Of a stretch of 64,000 nucleotides of DNA, positions 33,644 through 42,206 are shown in pieces. Below the pieces are notes generated by a model. It was not told the origin of the DNA and ran no database searches. It saw only the letters and a program-made list of their open reading frames with translations. Source of the DNA: DUVY01 sp036562755. Its GTDB lineage: Bacteria > Bacillota > Clostridia > Christensenellales > DUVY01. The position numbers were made by a program, and so were the translations under genes. The stretch's first letter is position 1. Every line of letters begins with the position of its first letter. Location: the NCBI GenBank assembly GCA_036562755.1, contig DATCJN010000004.1, positions 45,691 through 109,690 of the forward strand, read 5' to 3'.

Positions 33644-35041
33644 CTATATCGGATGAACAGGAGTTTTTGCAGAATAGATGTCCGTATCTACTTTATATTT
33701 TTCAGCTTGGCGCTTTTTGAAAAAGTTTAGCGCAAGTTGAGGGAACAGCGCGTAGGTCAAGACATCTTCTTCTTTTTCTATGTATTCGGCGCATTCTTCT
33801 CTATATTTGTCGAGTTCGGGCGCGATGTCGTCGGCGGGTCTGTGCTCTTTTATCTTTAAGTTGCCGATAACTTTTTTTACTACTTCGGGATTAGGCTGCA
33901 TAGGTAATTTTCCGTATTCGCCCGATAGCATGTCTTTGGATTCTTTGGTTACCATCTTATATCTTTCGCCCGCAAGCACGTTAAGAACAGCTTGAGTGCC
34001 TACTATCTGGCTGGAAGGGGTTACCAAAGGCGGATAACCAAAATCGGCTCTAACGCGCGGAACCTCCGCCAAAACTTCGTCCAGTTTATCCGAAGCGCCT
34101 TGTTGTTTTAATTGGCTTATTAAGTTGGACAGCATGCCGCCGGGAACTTGATAAATAAGCGCTTTAATATCTACCGATAACACATTGGGGCTTATTAGGC
34201 CTTTCTTTTTGTATTTATCGGCGACGCCGCGGAAATATTCGGCCGCTTTGTCAAGCAACTCTAGATCCAGCCCAGTGTCGTATTGGGTGCCCTTTAGTGT
34301 AGCTACCAGCGGTTCGGTAGCGGGTTGGGAAGTTCCGTTTCCAAAAGGCGACAGCGCGGTATCGACAATATCGCAGCCCGCCTCGATGGCTTTTAGATAA
34401 ACCATATCGCCCGTGCCCGCAGTATTGTGGGTGTGGACATGGATAGGAACTTTTATTTCGTCTTTTAGCGCTTTGACCAACTCATAAGCCTCATAAGGCA
34501 GTAACAGGTTAGCCATATCCTTAATGCAAATAATATCAGCGCCCATTGATTCGTATTCTTTAGCCAGCTTGACAAAATATTCTCTGGTATGAACTTCGCT
34601 GGTTGTATAGCTTATAGCGGCCTCGACCGTTCCGCCCGCCTTTTTGGTGGCTTCTACCGCTCTTTTTATGTTGCGCGGGTCGTTTAGCGCGTCAAATATT
34701 CTTATAATATCTATACCGTTTTTAATGGAGAGCTCGCAAAATTTATCGACTACGTCGTCCGCGTAGTGCTTGTATCCCAATAGGTTTTGGCCTCTTAATA
34801 GCATTTGAAGTTTGGTGTTGGGCAAAGCTTCTCTTAGCTTTCTTAATCTTTCCCACGGATCCTCGTTTAGATATCTTAAACAAGAGTCAAAAGTCGCGCC
34901 GCCCCATACTTCCAATGCGTAAAAGCCTATTTTATCAAGCACAGGCGCGATGGGAAGCATATCGTCAATAGTCATGCGCGTAGCCGCTTGGGATTGATGG
35001 GCGTCGCGCAGGATTGTGTCCATTATCTTTATTTTAGCCAT
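33644..35041 (-). CDS. Pyruvate/oxaloacetate carboxyltransferase subunit (5S / OadA / PycB type)
   Basis: Biotin-dependent carboxyltransferase TIM barrel with the typical start DTILRDAHQSQAATR, the metal-binding HVHTHNTAG, and the C-terminal helical funnel. It moves CO2 between carboxybiotin and pyruvate/oxaloacetate. At 465 aa it lacks the biotin domain found at the end of full OadA, which here is the separate gene upstream. No OadB-type membrane pump is encoded nearby, so a sodium-pump decarboxylase is less likely than a soluble transcarboxylase 5S role; pyruvate carboxylase subunit B is the other option. Confidence 0.88.
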   Translation of the reverse strand: MAKIKIMDTILRDAHQSQAATRMTIDDMLPIAPVLDKIGFYALEVWGGATFDSCLRYLNEDPWERLRKLREALPNTKLQMLLRGQNLLGYKHYADDVVDKFCELSIKNGIDIIRIFDALNDPRNIKRAVEATKKAGGTVEAAISYTTSEVHTREYFVKLAKEYESMGADIICIKDMANLLLPYEAYELVKALKDEIKVPIHVHTHNTAGTGDMVYLKAIEAGCDIVDTALSPFGNGTSQPATEPLVATLKGTQYDTGLDLELLDKAAEYFRGVADKYKKKGLISPNVLSVDIKALIYQVPGGMLSNLISQLKQQGASDKLDEVLAEVPRVRADFGYPPLVTPSSQIVGTQAVLNVLAGERYKMVTKESKDMLSGEYGKLPMQPNPEVVKKVIGNLKIKEHRPADDIAPELDKYREECAEYIEKEEDVLTYALFPQLALNFFKKRQAEKYKVDTDIYSAKTPVHPI

Positions 35042-35057
35042 TTTAAAACTCCTATCT

Positions 35058-35423
35058 TTAAGATATTACCGCAATCAAATCGCCTGTGTTTACGGACGCG
35101 CCTTGGCTTACAGCCAAAGTTACTACGCCGTCTGCGGGAGCGTAAATATCGTTTTCAAGCTTCATTGCTTCCAAAACGACTATGACATCGCCCTTCTTTA
35201 CGGTTGCGCCGTTTTTTACGGGAACCTTTAATATAGTGCCCGGCATAGGCGCTTTTAGCTGCGTGCCCTGGGCTGTTATCTTTTTAGGTTCGGGTTGAAC
35301 AGGCGCGGGTTCAGGATTGGTATTTACAGGCGCCGTAAAGACGGGCGCGGAACCGCCGTTGGTTAATTCTTCGACTTCTACTTCGTATGTATTGCCGTTA
35401 ACTGTTATCTTAAAATGACGCAT
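35058..35423 (-). CDS. Biotin carboxyl carrier protein (1.3S type)
   Basis: 121 residues: an N-terminal segment MRHFKITVNGNTYEVEVEE, a Pro/Ala linker (about 35-50) and a biotinyl domain with the biotinylation site EAMKLEND (Lys near residue 88). Size and design match the 1.3S subunit of transcarboxylase and GcdC/MmdC. It carries carboxyl groups between the neighbouring carboxyltransferases. The ribosome site AGGAGA lies inside the end of the preceding small gene. Confidence 0.92.
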   Translation of the reverse strand: MRHFKITVNGNTYEVEVEELTNGGSAPVFTAPVNTNPEPAPVQPEPKKITAQGTQLKAPMPGTILKVPVKNGATVKKGDVIVVLEAMKLENDIYAPADGVVTLAVSQGASVNTGDLIAVIS

Positions 35424-35425
35424 AA

Positions 35426-35566
35426 TTATCTCCTATTAGCTTTTTTAATGCTCTTGACTCTAAAAAGCGGAACTACTCCGTCTTGGTTTTGGTAAAACAT
35501 AGAGATAGCGGCGATTATTACCGCCAAAAACTCTTCTTTGTTTTGGGTTTTTACTTGTTCTTTCAT
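35426..35566 (-). CDS. Small decarboxylase-complex subunit, MmdE/delta-C-terminal-like
   Basis: A 46-residue frame between the 12S-like and biotin-carrier genes. It starts with ATG, has GGAGAACG ahead within the preceding gene's end, and its own last codons contain the ribosome site of the next gene. The sequence EEFLAVIIAAISMF ... FRVKSIKKANRR matches the pattern of the C-terminal part of OadG/MmdD (an acidic start, an AxIxAAI helix, then the basic VRSIRR-like end) and the small epsilon subunit MmdE of methylmalonyl-CoA decarboxylase. It would help assemble or stabilise the complex. No membrane anchor precedes it. Confidence 0.65.
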   Translation of the reverse strand: MKEQVKTQNKEEFLAVIIAAISMFYQNQDGVVPLFRVKSIKKANRR

Positions 35567-35567
35567 A

Positions 35568-36950
35568 TTAAACGTTCTCCGTCATTCCAAGCGCCGCTAT
35601 TAAATAGCTTCTGGTCAAAGCGGGCTCGATAACTTCGTCTATATAGCCTTTTTTAGCAGCAAAGAACACGTCGGTTTTATCGTTGTATTCTTGGATAATC
35701 TTCTCAAATTCTTGTTCGGCCTGCTCGGACAGATTAGCCTTTTTTATTTCCTCTCTCTTTTGCAAAACGGCAAGGCTTTCTAAGGGTAAAACCGAGATAT
35801 CGGCATTAGCCCACGCGAGCTTGTAATCGTATCCGACGCCGTTTGAAGCGAACGCCGCATATCCAAAGCCCGAGGCGTTGCCTATAATAACCGAAATCAA
35901 AGTTCCGCCGTAATTAGAGTAAGCGTAAACTACTCTTGCCGCCTCCTCTAATAGTCCGCCGCGCTCGGCGTCCAAATCGGCCTGCAAGCCTAGGGTGTTA
36001 ACGAAATTAATTACGGGGATATCTAGTCCGTCAAACACTCTTACGTATTTTGAGATTTTCTTTAGGGCTTTATTGTCCAGGTATTTGTTTGCTTTGAAGT
36101 TGTGAGCGATTACGCCTACGGTTACGCCGTCCATCAACGCAAGTCCGCAAACCGCGCCCGGCGCAAAGTCGGCGCCGCATTCAATAAACGAGCCTTTATC
36201 AAAAACTTCGTTGATAATCGTATAAATGTCATCGGTTTTGTTTAAAACGCCGGATGTCCTGTTAGGGTCGTCTTTGCTTTCGGCGTTATTGTATATATAT
36301 GTAACCAGCTGTTTAATTTTTTCGGCTATTTGTTCTTTAGAGCCCGCAAAATCTACCAGGCCGTTCTCAAGACATACTTTTGCGCCGCCTATTTCTTTGT
36401 CTTTTAGGTCGGTCTGCCCCGCCAAAACTTTGGGACTGGTGGAGGCCATAACGGCGTCTTGTTCCATTAAGACAAAGTCGGCTATGCCTGCCAAAGCGGA
36501 AATCATACCGTAGCTAGCCGATTTTACCGCCATAATATGAGGCACGTTTAGTCTGCTGGCCGCGCCCAAGATCTCCGCATAGCTTTCTAGAATGTCTATG
36601 CCCTCCTCAATTCGAGCGCCCATTGTGTCTATAATCGATATCAAAGGAACGCCGGCTTGGGAGGCTTTTAGCATGCATTTTATAATTTTGTCCGCGTGCA
36701 GCTTGCCTACGCCGCCTTTTAGAACGTCAATATTTTGGCAGAAAATATAAACTTCGTTGTCTAAAATCCTGCCAAAACCTGTTACGACGCCTTCGCCTTG
36801 AGGATCGCCTTCTAAAGCGTCTTTGCCTACAAAGGTATCCAGTTCCACAAAGCTCATATCGTCTAATATGGATTTAATAAAGCTTCGGGGATTTTGGCTT
36901 GCGTTTTCCAATTCCTGTCTTCGAGATTTCAGCGCTTTAACTCTGTCCAT
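35568..36950 (-). CDS. Acyl-CoA carboxyltransferase (12S / MmdA type)
   Basis: Carboxyltransferase of the PccB/MmdA/12S group, two crotonase-fold halves in 460 aa. Visible: GEGVVTGFGRI, KIIKCMLKASQAGVPLISIIDTMGARIEEG, GGxLLEEAARVVYAY-like LLEEAARVVYAYSN in the second half, and GNASGFGYAAFAS. It is shorter than typical MmdA (about 510), lacking some N-terminal residues. Start is set at the ATG of MDRVKAL (36950), which has AGGAGACAAA ahead; the frame extends 29 codons further up without a site. First gene of the four-gene unit. Confidence 0.85.
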   Translation of the reverse strand: MDRVKALKSRRQELENASQNPRSFIKSILDDMSFVELDTFVGKDALEGDPQGEGVVTGFGRILDNEVYIFCQNIDVLKGGVGKLHADKIIKCMLKASQAGVPLISIIDTMGARIEEGIDILESYAEILGAASRLNVPHIMAVKSASYGMISALAGIADFVLMEQDAVMASTSPKVLAGQTDLKDKEIGGAKVCLENGLVDFAGSKEQIAEKIKQLVTYIYNNAESKDDPNRTSGVLNKTDDIYTIINEVFDKGSFIECGADFAPGAVCGLALMDGVTVGVIAHNFKANKYLDNKALKKISKYVRVFDGLDIPVINFVNTLGLQADLDAERGGLLEEAARVVYAYSNYGGTLISVIIGNASGFGYAAFASNGVGYDYKLAWANADISVLPLESLAVLQKREEIKKANLSEQAEQEFEKIIQEYNDKTDVFFAAKKGYIDEVIEPALTRSYLIAALGMTENV

Positions 36951-37050
36951 TTTGTCTCCTAAAATTATATAAAAATAATATAAAAAAGCGTTTACTATTA
37001 TTTTATATAGTTTCTTCCTTTTTATCAAGCAAATCAAAGTTTGATAAATA

Positions 37051-37099
37051 AATAAAAAATCCTGCTAATGAATTGTCACACAACTGACACATTAGCAGG
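37051..37099 (-). terminator. Terminator of the pseudouridine synthase gene
   Basis: Outer stem CCTGCTAATG (37061-37070) / CATTAGCAGG (37090-37099), with a second small stem TGTCA / TGACA inside the loop; the minus strand continues into ATTTTTTATTT. Confidence 0.75.
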
Positions 37100-37121
37100 C
37101 TAAAGTATTTTAAATCAAAAA

Positions 37122-37844
37122 TCAATATTTTTCTTTTAATTCTCTAATATAAGCTATCTCGCTTTTGTTTAGCGGCCTAAATTTGCCGCGAGGCAGTCCT
37201 CCCAGCCGTATTTCGCCTATTCTTATGCGCTTTAAGAACTCGGTTTCCTTGCCCACGCTTTCCAGCATCTTTCTAACCTGTCTATTGCGCCCTTCGTAAA
37301 TAGTTATCTCAAGTCTAGTGGATTCTTCATCGCCATCTAAGATAAAAACTTTGGCGGGAGCGGTTTTTACGCCGTCTATTACCACGCCCGAGCGCAGCTT
37401 GTTAAGCTCTTCGGGGATAATAGTTCCTTTTATTCGTGCTATATATGTTTTTTCTATTTTGTGGCTGGGATGTGTTAATATATTAGTCAAGTCGCCGTCA
37501 TCGGTGAGCAAAAGCAGGCCCTCGGTATTATAATCCAATCTGCCAATCGGATATACCCTTCTGCCCGCGGGAACTCTGATTAAGTCCATTACGGTGGGTC
37601 TGCCGTGTTCGTCGCTGGTGGTGGTTACATAGCCCTTGGGCTTGTGGAGCATAAGATATATATAATCTTCTTTTAGGATAACTTTTTTGCCGTCGACGGT
37701 GACATTGTCTTTATATGGATCTATGTCAACAGCCAAATTCTCAACTACGCGGCCGTTTACTTTTACCCTTTTTTCTAAAACAAGTTGCTCGCTCTTTCGC
37801 CTTGAGGCTACTCCGCACAACGCTAAAAATCTGTTTATTCTCAT
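37122..37844 (-). CDS. rRNA pseudouridine synthase (RluB/RsuA family)
   Basis: An N-terminal S4 RNA-binding domain (RINRFLALCGVASRRKSEQL) followed by the pseudouridine synthase domain with the catalytic Asp in GRLDYNTEGLLLLTDDG and the late EGRNRQVRKML motif. 240 aa. It probably modifies 23S rRNA (RluB, U2605 region). In many Firmicutes rluB follows scpB; here scpAB lie 3 kb upstream in the same direction. TAGGA ahead of the ATG. Confidence 0.92.
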   Translation of the reverse strand: MRINRFLALCGVASRRKSEQLVLEKRVKVNGRVVENLAVDIDPYKDNVTVDGKKVILKEDYIYLMLHKPKGYVTTTSDEHGRPTVMDLIRVPAGRRVYPIGRLDYNTEGLLLLTDDGDLTNILTHPSHKIEKTYIARIKGTIIPEELNKLRSGVVIDGVKTAPAKVFILDGDEESTRLEITIYEGRNRQVRKMLESVGKETEFLKRIRIGEIRLGGLPRGKFRPLNKSEIAYIRELKEKY

Positions 37845-37914
37845 ATTTGTCCTATGTATTAAAAATAATGATATTATATTAAACTTCCAAAGCTATTTTT
37901 GCAAGCCTATTAAA

Positions 37915-38565
37915 TCATTCCGCGATTTTTTCCAGGCTTATGATGAACTTGTTTTTTTCTATAATATCTTTTAAATCGCTGTCTTGTTTTACTTTAAGGC
38001 TTCTTATTAAGCCCGTGCATATTATTTCTTCGCCTTGATATTCTAAATTCAAATTAACAAAATTCTTAGCGCCGAATATCGTTTTTATTAATTCCTGCTC
38101 GTTTTCTTTGGCAATAAATTTTATTTTGTATGTAATAAAATCCTTAGAACCGAAGGGATTTTTGTCCAGGTGCATAATATATTGGAATATAAATAACACC
38201 AATGTAGCGCCTACGCTCAAATAATACAGTTCCGCGCCCATGCACATGCCTATTGCCGCCGTGAACCATACGCCCGCCGCGGTGGTTAGACCGTGAAGTA
38301 TATGCTGTTTGTATAAAATCATTCCCGCGCCTAAAAAACCTATGCCTGTTACTATTTGGGCGGCCACTCGCGCGGAGTCATAATTATCCGAAAAGCCGTA
38401 TTTTGACACTAGCATTAAAAGGCAGGCTCCGCCTGCTACCAAAGCGTGCGTTCTGATACCTGCCTCTTTTTCCCTTAATCTGCGTTCCAGCCCAATTAAC
38501 GAGCCGAGCAGCATAGCGCCTACAACTTGACCCAAATAAATTAATTGATCAACAAATAATTGCAT
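37915..38565 (-). CDS. MgtC/SapB family membrane protein
   Basis: Four to five hydrophobic helices in the first 150 residues with the MgtC signatures GSLIGLERRLREKEAGIRTHALV and QIVTGIGFLGAGMIL, then GLTTAAGVWFTAAIGMC; a soluble C-terminal domain follows. MgtC proteins influence magnesium or acid-stress physiology, often by acting on ATP synthase or transporters; the exact role here is unknown. AGGGG lies ahead of the ATG. No magnesium riboswitch is seen in the short upstream gap. Confidence 0.9.
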   Translation of the reverse strand: MQLFVDQLIYLGQVVGAMLLGSLIGLERRLREKEAGIRTHALVAGGACLLMLVSKYGFSDNYDSARVAAQIVTGIGFLGAGMILYKQHILHGLTTAAGVWFTAAIGMCMGAELYYLSVGATLVLFIFQYIMHLDKNPFGSKDFITYKIKFIAKENEQELIKTIFGAKNFVNLNLEYQGEEIICTGLIRSLKVKQDSDLKDIIEKNKFIISLEKIAE

Positions 38566-38628
38566 CCCATATACCCCTGTTTATACAATTATATTTAATA
38601 ATATCACTTTTATATGTTATCTTCAAGG

Positions 38629-39768
38629 TTATTCGTCTGCGCCTGATTCCGTCCTTAATATATATTCCAATCTCTCCTTAAAGGGTAATACCTCTAAGTC
38701 CTCTTTTAAAACCGCTTTTACTTCAAATAACTTTTGCTCGCCCAAATATCCGCTCACCTTGCCTATGGGCTCGCCTTTTTTCATAGGGGCATATAGGACT
38801 GTTTTTATGTTGACGTCGTATGTAATGCTGTTATATTCTTGCTCGCTTAAGGGATAACAAAACTCCCTATCCGCAACTATGTCGATTTCGGACTGCTTGC
38901 TTCTTAGAGCAGGCAGTTTGCCCATGCTCATTTCGGGCGAAACAAGCGTGCGCATAGGATACCGCTCAAACGCCAGATCCATAATGCGCATACATTCTTC
39001 GAACATAGGCCCGCAGTTTAGCACCACGCAGACCACTTCCATTTTGTCTCTCTTTGCCGAGCTTACCAGACATCTGCCTGCGTTCTTGGTATAGCCTGTT
39101 TTTATGCCGTTTCCGCCCTCATATAATGACAATATCTTGTTTTTGTTATACATTACGCGCGGATAGTCCCGACCTTCCCAAGTCGCTTGGTGGACTTTTG
39201 TGCCGACAATTTCTCTAAACACGGGATTTTTCATCGCGTAAGCGCTTATCAGAGCCAAATCATATGCCGTGGTGTAATGGTCGGGGTGGTGAAGTCCGTG
39301 CGGGTTGGCAAAATTGGAGTTATTGGCGCCTATTTTTTTGGCGGTTTGGTTCATTAATTTGCAAAACTCTTGTATGCTGCCCGCCGTGTGTATCGCCAAA
39401 GCCACGGCTGCGTCGTTGCCCGAGCGGAGCATCAACCCATAAAGCAAATCGCGGACGCTTATCTTTTCGTCCCTGGCCAAATAAATAGACGAGCCTTCTA
39501 TGCCTACCGCTTCTTTGGGCACGCTTATGACTTCGTCTAAATTTTTGCAGTTTTCGATTACCGTAATAGCCGTCAAAATCTTAGTAGTGCTGGCCATTTC
39601 GCGCCTTTGGTGAGGGTTATGGGAAAATAAAAGCCTGCCTGAGTTGACTTCGATTAGCGCCATTGCCGAGGCGCTTGTAATCGCTTTTGATTCTAAGCCG
39701 GGGCGCGAAATAGTAGCGGCGAATATTATTATTAAAGCCGCCGCCAAAAATCTTTTTAACTTAGCCAT
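38629..39768 (-). CDS. D-alanyl-D-alanine carboxypeptidase (DacF type)
   Basis: Low-molecular-mass class C PBP that removes the last D-Ala from peptidoglycan stems. Signal peptide at residues 1-28, active-site STTK (ASTTKILTAI), SGN in LRSGNDAAVAL, and KTGYT. A C-terminal beta domain follows. Starts four bases after ytfJ, both in one unit with the DUF2953 gene, the arrangement seen around sporulation-linked dacF in clostridia. A second carboxypeptidase gene is at 56372-57547. Confidence 0.92.
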   Translation of the reverse strand: MAKLKRFLAAALIIIFAATISRPGLESKAITSASAMALIEVNSGRLLFSHNPHQRREMASTTKILTAITVIENCKNLDEVISVPKEAVGIEGSSIYLARDEKISVRDLLYGLMLRSGNDAAVALAIHTAGSIQEFCKLMNQTAKKIGANNSNFANPHGLHHPDHYTTAYDLALISAYAMKNPVFREIVGTKVHQATWEGRDYPRVMYNKNKILSLYEGGNGIKTGYTKNAGRCLVSSAKRDKMEVVCVVLNCGPMFEECMRIMDLAFERYPMRTLVSPEMSMGKLPALRSKQSEIDIVADREFCYPLSEQEYNSITYDVNIKTVLYAPMKKGEPIGKVSGYLGEQKLFEVKAVLKEDLEVLPFKERLEYILRTESGADE

Positions 39769-39771
39769 ATG

Positions 39772-40161
39772 TTAGGATTTTTCTTTTTTGTCCGAAAGCA
39801 AAGAGTCTATCAACTCAGGCACTATGTCTAACAGCTTGTCGTAGGCTGTCTCGCCGTTTATGGGCATTATCTTTATGGTTTTGCCGTTGTCCACCAAAAA
39901 ACCTATGGGCGAAACGCTTATTCCGCCGCCGCTTCCGCCGGCGAAAGGGAATGTCTCCATCTTTTTGTTGTTATTGATGTCGCTGTATTCTCCGCCGCCC
40001 GTGATAAATCCCATAGTGACTTTGGAAACGGGAATTACCACCGTGCCGTCGGGCGTTTTTACGGGGTTGCCCACTATCGTGTCGGTGTCGATTAAGGACT
40101 TAAGCTTTGTCATTGAAGACGACATAAGTCTTTCGATAGGATGATCGTATCCGCTAATCAT
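39772..40161 (-). CDS. ytfJ: Sporulation protein YtfJ (GerW family)
   Basis: About 129 residues, with the family's conserved glycine-rich core: PVSKVTMGFITGGGEYSD, then GGSGGGISVSPIGFLV. In Bacillus YtfJ/GerW is made in the forespore and is needed for spore germination. Start at the ATG of MISGYD (40161), with AAGGAGAAAG ahead; it overlaps the upstream gene by eight bases. The longer frame upstream is part of that gene in another frame. Confidence 0.9.
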   Translation of the reverse strand: MISGYDHPIERLMSSSMTKLKSLIDTDTIVGNPVKTPDGTVVIPVSKVTMGFITGGGEYSDINNNKKMETFPFAGGSGGGISVSPIGFLVDNGKTIKIMPINGETAYDKLLDIVPELIDSLLSDKKEKS

Positions 40162-40750
40162 ACACTTTCTCCTTAAAAGATTTTCTTTCTTTTGCTTCAA
40201 GCGAACGGTTATTTGCGTATATAAAACTATAAATAATATCCGCAAAAGACAGTGTAATTATACTGTTGACAGATATATAAAACTCGTCTTTTTCAAAATC
40301 GCTTATTATTCCCTGCGAGCTTTGCATTCTGGGATTGCGCTTTTTTAGCGCTATTGTCAAAACCGCCGCTACAATCCTGGCGGTCGCAGCCGCAAGCGCG
40401 GTGAACGCCATGTCATCGGATTTACCCGCGGTCAAATATAAATCCAAGTCCAAAATATCCACTATGGAAATAAAGGCGTTGTCCAGATAGTTTACAATGG
40501 ATTCTTCGTCGCTTGGGTCGGTGGAAATCTTGATTCTTACGCTTTTGCCTTTTTTGTTGGTCAGAAATAATCTGTTACCTTTTAGCTGCAAGATACCTGA
40601 TGTTACGGGAATTCCAAAAAATCTAATAGAATAAAACCCTTTTCGGTTGCAAAGTATGTCAAAGTGCGCCAGCAACCTAACCCTTAAACGCACTGCCATT
40701 AAGGAAATTAATATCAAAGAAATTACCAAAACATAAATTAAAGGGTGCAT
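40154..40750 (-). CDS. DUF2953-domain membrane-anchored protein
   Basis: 198 aa with an N-terminal membrane helix (about residues 3-21) and a beta-then-helix body typical of DUF2953, a family that is regularly encoded next to ytfJ in spore formers. Function is unknown. A conspicuous inverted repeat and a TATAAT box lie directly upstream; no clear ribosome site. Confidence 0.75.
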   Translation of the reverse strand: MHPLIYVLVISLILISLMAVRLRVRLLAHFDILCNRKGFYSIRFFGIPVTSGILQLKGNRLFLTNKKGKSVRIKISTDPSDEESIVNYLDNAFISIVDILDLDLYLTAGKSDDMAFTALAAATARIVAAVLTIALKKRNPRMQSSQGIISDFEKDEFYISVNSIITLSFADIIYSFIYANNRSLEAKERKSFKEKVYD

Positions 40751-40753
40751 ATT

Positions 40754-40783
40754 GTATATTTTTTGAAAAATATACCTATTATA
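40754..40783 (-). promoter_or_regulatory. Promoter box with adjoining palindrome before the DUF2953-ytfJ-dacF unit
   Basis: TATAAT on the minus strand at 40778-40783, immediately followed by an inverted repeat of ten bases, GTATATTTTT / AAAAATATAC (40754-40775), with only two bases between the arms. The centre is too small for a stable RNA loop, so a protein operator at the transcription start is more likely. Confidence 0.5.
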
Positions 40784-40819
40784 TACACCCTATAAAGTCT
40801 TAAGAAAGAATATTAACTA

Positions 40820-41455
40820 TTAATTTATTTTATTGATATCTTCGTCTTTTAGGAAATCGGGAACCTGCTCTTCGGGCAGTTCAAAATCGTCGTCAAATTT
40901 GTAGAGCATATCTTCTTTAGTGTTTTCAATTACAGATATACGCTCCAATAATTCGTCATAGTCGGGTAAGTCTTCTAAAGAAGTCAATTGGAAACGCTTT
41001 AAAAACTCGTCGGTCGTGCCAAAAAGCATAGGTTTGCCTATAACATCCTTTCTTCCGACTACCTCTATCAGCCCGTGCTGAATGAGAACATTAAAAGTAT
41101 ATTCGCTGTTAACGCCGCGTATTTGCTCAACTTCGAGCCTGGTAATAGGTTGTTTGTAAGCTATAATAGCCAAGGTTTCAAGACAGGAGCGCGATAGTTC
41201 TTTTTCTTTTATGGGGTTTAAAACCGCGGAAACTTCGTCCGCGACGTCCGAATTGGTGGAAAGTTGTAGCTTGTCATTGAATTTTAATAAGTGTATGCCG
41301 CAGCCGTTAGAATATTTTTTTTCTAAGATATTGACAGCCTCCTCCATATCATCGGCGGGCACATCAAGTTTGGACATTATATCTTCTTTTTTTACGGGCT
41401 GTCCGGATAAAAACAAAATTGCCTCAATTATCGCGCAAAGTCTTTCAATTTTCAT
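40820..41455 (-). CDS. scpB: Segregation and condensation protein B
   Basis: Kleisin-associated winged-helix protein, two wHTH units (about residues 5-80 and 90-165) and an acidic C-terminal tail. Works with ScpA and SMC in chromosome condensation. IRGVNSEYTFNVLIQHGLIEVVGRKDVIGKP is the typical core pattern. Start at the ATG of MKIERL with AGGTGAG ahead, overlapping scpA by 11 bases. Confidence 0.95.
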   Translation of the reverse strand: MKIERLCAIIEAILFLSGQPVKKEDIMSKLDVPADDMEEAVNILEKKYSNGCGIHLLKFNDKLQLSTNSDVADEVSAVLNPIKEKELSRSCLETLAIIAYKQPITRLEVEQIRGVNSEYTFNVLIQHGLIEVVGRKDVIGKPMLFGTTDEFLKRFQLTSLEDLPDYDELLERISVIENTKEDMLYKFDDDFELPEEQVPDFLKDEDINKIN

Positions 41456-42200
41456 TTTGCTCACCTATGTATGTCAATATTATATCCCCAAATAAAGTTT
41501 CTTGATGACAGGTCAAAAATCTTAATCTCAGCAACTCCAAAAGCGCCAAAAAGGTATTTATCATTTCGCTCTTGGTATAATCGCTTTCAAAAAGCTCAAA
41601 AAAGCTCATAGTCTTTTTGACGCTTATGATAGATTTGATGTGCTCGATTTTTTCGGCGACGGTAAATCTATCCTTTATTATCTTTCTAGGGATTTCGGCT
41701 TTCTTTTGAATAGCAAGTTTGTGAAGCATGGACGAAAACGCGTTTAGCAGTCCGTTTAAGGACATGTTCTTAAGGACAATCCTCTCGTCGTTAACCTTTT
41801 GGTCGGGCTGCTTAAAAAATCTATATACATTTTCCTGCTCTTTAAGTTTTTGGCTTGCTTCTTTGAAAAGGTTATATTCCTCAAGCTGCCTAATAAGACG
41901 CTCTTTAGGGTCTTCCTCTTCGTCTTCGGCAATCAGTTCGTCCAGCTTGGGAAGCAAGGATTTGACCTTAATTTCAACCAAAGTGGAAGCCACGTCCACA
42001 AATTCAGCGGCTTTATCCATGTCGATGGTTTGCAACTGCTCCATATGCGACAAGAACTGTTCGGTTATATTGGAAACAAAGATGTCTTTTATATCAATTT
42101 TAGCTTCTTTGACAAGATGAAGCAGCAAATCCAACGGCCCTTCAAACTCGTTTAATCGATATATAAAATAATCTTCTCTACGCTCTAAAACTTCGGGCAT
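41445..42200 (-). CDS. scpA: Segregation and condensation protein A
   Basis: Kleisin subunit of SMC-ScpAB, 251 aa. N-terminal FEGPLDLLLHLVKEAKIDI is the SMC-neck binding region; the C-terminal winged helix (FLALLELLRLRFL) binds the SMC head. Preceded by GGTGAG and followed by scpB in overlap; the M50 protease gene ends seven bases upstream, so the three form one unit. Confidence 0.96.
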   Translation of the reverse strand: MPEVLERREDYFIYRLNEFEGPLDLLLHLVKEAKIDIKDIFVSNITEQFLSHMEQLQTIDMDKAAEFVDVASTLVEIKVKSLLPKLDELIAEDEEEDPKERLIRQLEEYNLFKEASQKLKEQENVYRFFKQPDQKVNDERIVLKNMSLNGLLNAFSSMLHKLAIQKKAEIPRKIIKDRFTVAEKIEHIKSIISVKKTMSFFELFESDYTKSEMINTFLALLELLRLRFLTCHQETLFGDIILTYIGEQNEN

Positions 42201-42206
42201 TTAAAC

